Origin: Portulaca oleracea | Taxonomy: Eukaryota > Streptophyta > Magnoliopsida > Caryophyllales > Portulacaceae | Reading direction: 5' to 3' | NCBI GenBank assembly: GCA_029582165.1 | Contig: CM055892.1 | Location: 5,757,254-5,821,253, forward strand | Length of the DNA stretch: 64,000 nucleotides | Shown here: positions 60,732 through 64,000 of the stretch, one piece after another | How the letters are laid out: each line of letters begins with the position of its first letter | Position numbering within the stretch: the first letter of the stretch is position 1 | Notes under the pieces: model-generated | Database searches by the model: none | What the model was told of the DNA's origin: nothing | What the model saw: the letters and a program-made list of their open reading frames with translations, nothing else | Position numbers and translations under genes: made by a program

Positions 60732-61562
60732 ATGTTAGATGCTCTTACTGCATTAACAGTATCTCCCATGATGACTCCTGAGTCTTTGGTTGCTCATATG
60801 GCCACCCATCAGGAGGTCATAGCCATTGGAATCGAAGATCTACCTCAAGGAGGAGCATCACACAACAAAGCACTGTACCTCACAGTGCAATGCTCCAATA
60901 AGACTATCCAGCTAGTTCTAGTGGACAGTGGCTCCGTTGTAAATGTGTGCCCATGGAGGACGGCACAGAAATTAGGAGTTCAACAACATCACTTGGCTCA
61001 AAATGGTGTACAACTCAAGGCTTATGAAAATTCTCCTCGAAGGTCGGTCGGGTCCATAATATTGCCCATCACTAAAGGCAATATCACTCGAAACGTGAAG
61101 TTTGTAGTGTTGGACATTCCAGCCTCTTTCAATCTGCTGCTAGGGAGGCCGTGGCTTCACGAATGCAATGCTATAGCATCTACCTTACACCAGAAGGTAA
61201 AGATGTTGGTCAAAGGCCGAGTAATCAATATCTCGGGAGAACCCATCAATTATGTCTTTACTCCCAAGCAAACAACCCTTGAAGTGGAGCACAGTTCCAT
61301 GGACGAAGAGCTTCACGACTTTGAATTTATGGCGACATTGAGTCAGGACGAAGCTCCCTTTGATTTCGATCCATACTCAAACCCCAAAGTGGACGTTGTA
61401 CTCAAGAGACAAGGTCACTTCCCTGGGATGTCGCTGGGGAAGAATCCGAAAAACAAGATTCCTCCTGTGTTCAAGACATTTAAGCAGAAGGGAAGGTTTT
61501 GCTTAGGATACAGGCCAACCGAGAAGGAAGTTAGGCTCGCAAAAATGGTTATAGCTGAGTAG
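60732..61562 (+). CDS. Tat aspartic protease region with a G-patch-like tail
   Basis: Processes the polyprotein of the element. 276 codons are open. MLDALTALTVSPMM leads to the retroviral-type protease: VLVDSGSVVNVCPW with the catalytic Asp at 60,924-60,926, then GSIILPIT, VKFVVLDIPASFNLLLGRPWLH (ILG-type motif) and VNISGE-like sequence. The C-part contains GHFPGMSLGKN and GRFCLGY, resembling the glycine-rich G-patch seen in related polyproteins. It ends at a TAG (61,560-61,562) where the polyprotein should continue, so it is still part of a damaged pol. The minus-strand copy lacks this whole segment. Confidence 0.85.
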   Translation: MLDALTALTVSPMMTPESLVAHMATHQEVIAIGIEDLPQGGASHNKALYLTVQCSNKTIQLVLVDSGSVVNVCPWRTAQKLGVQQHHLAQNGVQLKAYENSPRRSVGSIILPITKGNITRNVKFVVLDIPASFNLLLGRPWLHECNAIASTLHQKVKMLVKGRVINISGEPINYVFTPKQTTLEVEHSSMDEELHDFEFMATLSQDEAPFDFDPYSNPKVDVVLKRQGHFPGMSLGKNPKNKIPPVFKTFKQKGRFCLGYRPTEKEVRLAKMVIAE

Positions 61563-61595
61563 AAGAGGATGGACAACCCTCTTACCTTATTCTAA

Positions 61596-62260
61596 ATGAA
61601 GCCCTATCCACTTACTCTGAATGGGCAGTTTGTTAGGGAAGGTGATGACTTCCCTTACTATGAGTTCCCTGAGCCATTCTACTTGAAGAGCAAAGGAGTT
61701 CAAGTTGCGGGGTTAGAAGTTTTCAATGACTTCTCCATTAATATGGCTACTGTCTTTGTTCCCACTCGGGACAAACAGCCACCATTAGAATGGACTCATC
61801 TTGCTGGGAGCAACATTTTTGGCATGTTGTTTAGATAAGAAGTCGTCCAAGAGAAGTCTGAAGCTGACGTTGTTATTGCTGTATTATCCAACCCAAGTTT
61901 TGACCCAAGTTCCATGATCACTGAAGATGGAGGAGTTAAGGTGGTCTCGTGGGTCGATGCTGAGGAGAATAGCTTTGTTTTATCTATAGGAGAGTCTGTT
62001 CCTAAGGGCATAGAGTTAGGTCTTAAGAGTTTAGAGTTTGACGAGACTGGTCTTGAGTCTACTGCTGATGTATTCCTTTCCGCATTCAATAAGAAGAACC
62101 TTTCTACTTACTCTGATTCTTCTTTCCCCTCTTCCCTGAACTTCTGCGGCAATTAATCAGGAATTTAATGAACCCTTAAAAGAATTTTCTAATGAACATG
62201 AGCATAAAATGGCGGTGTTGGAAGACCCCATCACCATAAATGTGGCACGGAAGAGCAACC
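61596..62260 (+). pseudogene. Pre-RT linker of the second Tat copy, frameshifted
   Basis: Two open pieces (61,596-61,838; 61,914-62,156) show MKPYPLTLNGQFVREGDD, then ADVVIAVLSNPSF and VVSWVDAEEN, matching the linker of the minus copy at 58,213-57,800. Stops at 61,560 and 61,594 and single-base frameshifts near 62,150 and 62,245 break the polyprotein frame. Function of this linker is unknown. Confidence 0.7.
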
Positions 62261-62261
62261 T

Positions 62262-63660
62262 CGGGAGTTGAAGTTAAGCAGTTCGCTCACAGCAGAAGAA
62301 CGGTTAGCATTAACGGAGCTTCTCAAGGAGTTTGTGGATGTATTCGCATGGTCCTACGAGGACATGCCGGGGATTGACAGGGAGTTTGCGGAGCACACCA
62401 TACCTTTGCTCCATAATGCAAAGCAGGTTCGGCAAAAGGCTAGGAGGATTAAGCCTAAATGGGCTAAGAAGATCAAAGAGGAAGTGATCAAGCAGCTTAA
62501 TGCTAAATTTATCAAAGCAATTCAATATCCCGAATGGATTGCTAATATTGTCCTGGTACCCAAGAAAGATGGGAAAGTGCGCATGTGTGTAGACTTTCGA
62601 GACCTTAACAAAGCCAGTCCCAAGGATAGTTTCCCATTACCTCACATCGATGTGTTGGTGGATAACACTTGCGGACATGAGTTATTGTCTTTTATGGACG
62701 GATATGCTGGGTACAATCAAATAAAACTGGCAGAAGAAGATATGGAGAAGACCTCGTTTACCACACCGTGGGGAACGTACTGTTATGTAGTTATGCCTTT
62801 CGGTCTCAAGAATGTCAGAGCAACATATCAAAGAACTGCCAACACTCTACTTCATGACATGATGCACATAGAAGTAGAAGTTTATGTAGATGACATGATT
62901 GTTAAGTCCAAGACAAGGGAGGAACATATCCCTAACCTCCGCAAGTTCTTTCTGCGACTTCGCAAATACAAGATGCGGTTTAATCCAGCAAAGTACACCT
63001 TTGGTGTTACCTCTGGAAAGCTGCTAGGCTATGTAGTTAGCCAACGAGGCATTGAAGTTGATCCTTCAAAGATAAAAGTCATCCAAGATTTGCAACCACC
63101 CAGGACTGAAAAAGAGATAAGAGGTTTCCTAGGGCGGGTCCAGTATATCAGTAGATTCATCTCAAAGCTCACCATGACTTGTGAACCTTTGTTCAAGAAG
63201 TTGAAGAAGGGAAGTAAAATAGAATGGGACGACCAATGTCAAGCTACTTTCGATAAAATCAAGGAATATTTGCAGCATCCTCCGGTCCTCATGCCGCCAG
63301 TACCAGATGAGCCTCTACTCCTTTACCTTACAGTGACCAGCTCCACAATGGGGGCTATGTTGGCTCAAAAGGTAAAAGGTCAAGAGAGCGCCATCTATTA
63401 CCTGAGCAAGAAGTTTTTAAATTATGAAAGTCGATACGCTGATATAGAGAAAATGGCTCTTGCATTAGTATGGGCCACCAAAAAGCTAAGACATTATATG
63501 CTTTCACATACTGTATATGTCATAGCTGAAAATAATCCCATCAAATTCATTATGAAGCAACCTACAATCAACAACCGCATAGCTCGTTGGGTGGTCATGC
63601 TTTCAGAGTTCAATCTTCAGTACTTACCCCAAAAGTCCATCAAAGGACGAGTTGTTTCAG
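62262..63660 (+). CDS. Tat reverse transcriptase and first RNase H, open frame
   Basis: RNA-dependent DNA polymerase and RNase H of the element. The uninterrupted frame shows PRELKLSSSLT, WSYEDMPGIDREF, KKDGKVRMCVDFRDLNKASP, LLSFMDGYAGYNQI, PWGTYCYVVMPFGLKN and YVDDMIVKS with the catalytic Asp pair at 62,888-62,893. GYVVSQRGIEVDPSKI follows, then RGFLGRVQYISRFI and the connection. The first RNase H has SSTMGAMLAQ, IYYLSKKFLNYESRY, ALVWATKKLRHYM and IARWVVMLSEF. There is no start codon of its own because it belongs to a polyprotein; the frame continues into the next domain. Confidence 0.92.
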
Positions 63661-64000
63661 ATTTCTTGGCTGCTTCACCATCACAGGAACCTCCAAGCAC
63701 TCACTTGAAATTCCCAGACGAAGACGTATTCTTCACTGATGAAATTACATGGGAAATGTATTTCGACGGAGCTTCGAATCAAATGGGTTGTGGAGTGGGA
63801 GTCTTATTAATCTCTCCAGAAGGGGCACATGTCCCTGTATCTATAAAGCTGGATTTTGATGCTACTAAGAACGCTGCCGAATATGAAGCATGTATCAAGG
63901 GTTTACAAGCTGCGTTGACCTTAGGTATACGCCATATAAAGGTCTTTGGAGATTCTAGCCTCATCATCAACCAGGCTAATAATATGTGGAAAGTTCGAAA
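63661..64000 (+). CDS. Second RNase H of the + strand Tat copy, cut by window end
   Basis: Continues in the same frame as the RT. MYFDGASNQMGCGVG has the first catalytic Asp at 63,765-63,767, NAAEYEACIKGL carries the Glu and VFGDSSLIINQ the next Asp. The last expected Asp and the integrase lie beyond base 64,000. This second RNase H identifies the Tat lineage. Confidence 0.88.

Larger units (their letters stand above)
60288..64000 (+). mobile_element. Second Tat-type retrotransposon, + strand, 5'-truncated and cut by the window end
   Basis: Lacks gag and leader. It starts in the gag-pol linker, then carries protease, pre-RT linker, RT, RNase H and the second RNase H up to base 64,000. It is closely related to the minus-strand copy in order and motifs but better preserved: its RT to second RNase H frame is open for ~1.7 kb. 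Confidence 0.88.

Overview
The window is nuclear DNA from a flowering plant, probably a eudicot (the clade is inference). One host gene with many introns runs through the first 26 kb. The remaining ~38 kb is almost entirely transposable elements, many of them nested inside one another.

Region 1 (1-26,119, + strand). Nearly all of a plant SCC2/Nipped-B (NIPBL-type) cohesin loader. I traced 26 consecutive exons whose lengths sum to 5,094 nt and stay in frame to the stop at 26,117-26,119 (about 1,697 aa). The extreme N-terminus lies upstream of the window or in unrecognised exons. A PHD finger, HEAT-like helical repeats and the conserved C-terminal region are all visible. The introns hold L1-type LINE remnants, a MITE with a perfect 9-bp target duplication, Stowaway-like MITEs and local duplications. 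One intron is of the GC-AG type.

Region 2 (26,120-29,757). SCC2 3' flank and AT-rich intergenic DNA without a recognisable gene.

Region 3 (29,758-35,055). A decayed Mutator-like element with ~100-bp terminal inverted repeats and a 10-bp target duplication (one mismatch). It holds a broken MuDR-type transposase gene on + and a small GRF-zinc-finger-like gene on -.

Region 4 (35.1-60.3 kb). A Ty3/gypsy retrotransposon of the Tat type lies on the - strand: gag at the right, then RT, RNase H, second RNase H, integrase, and the 3' LTR at the left. Between integrase and the 3' LTR it carries two genes in antisense, each with its own TATA-like box: a plant-mobile-domain (PMD) gene and a DUF7745/PMD-like gene. 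Its RT is split by an 11.3-kb non-coding LTR element (45,941-57,265, + orientation, 1.93-kb LTRs, 5-bp target duplication). The Tat copy has lost its protease segment and has many stops.

Region 5 (60.3-64.0 kb). A second, better-preserved Tat copy on the + strand, head to head with the first. It has protease, an open RT-RNase H-second RNase H frame, and is cut by the window edge. No rRNA, tRNA, CRISPR or prokaryotic feature was seen.
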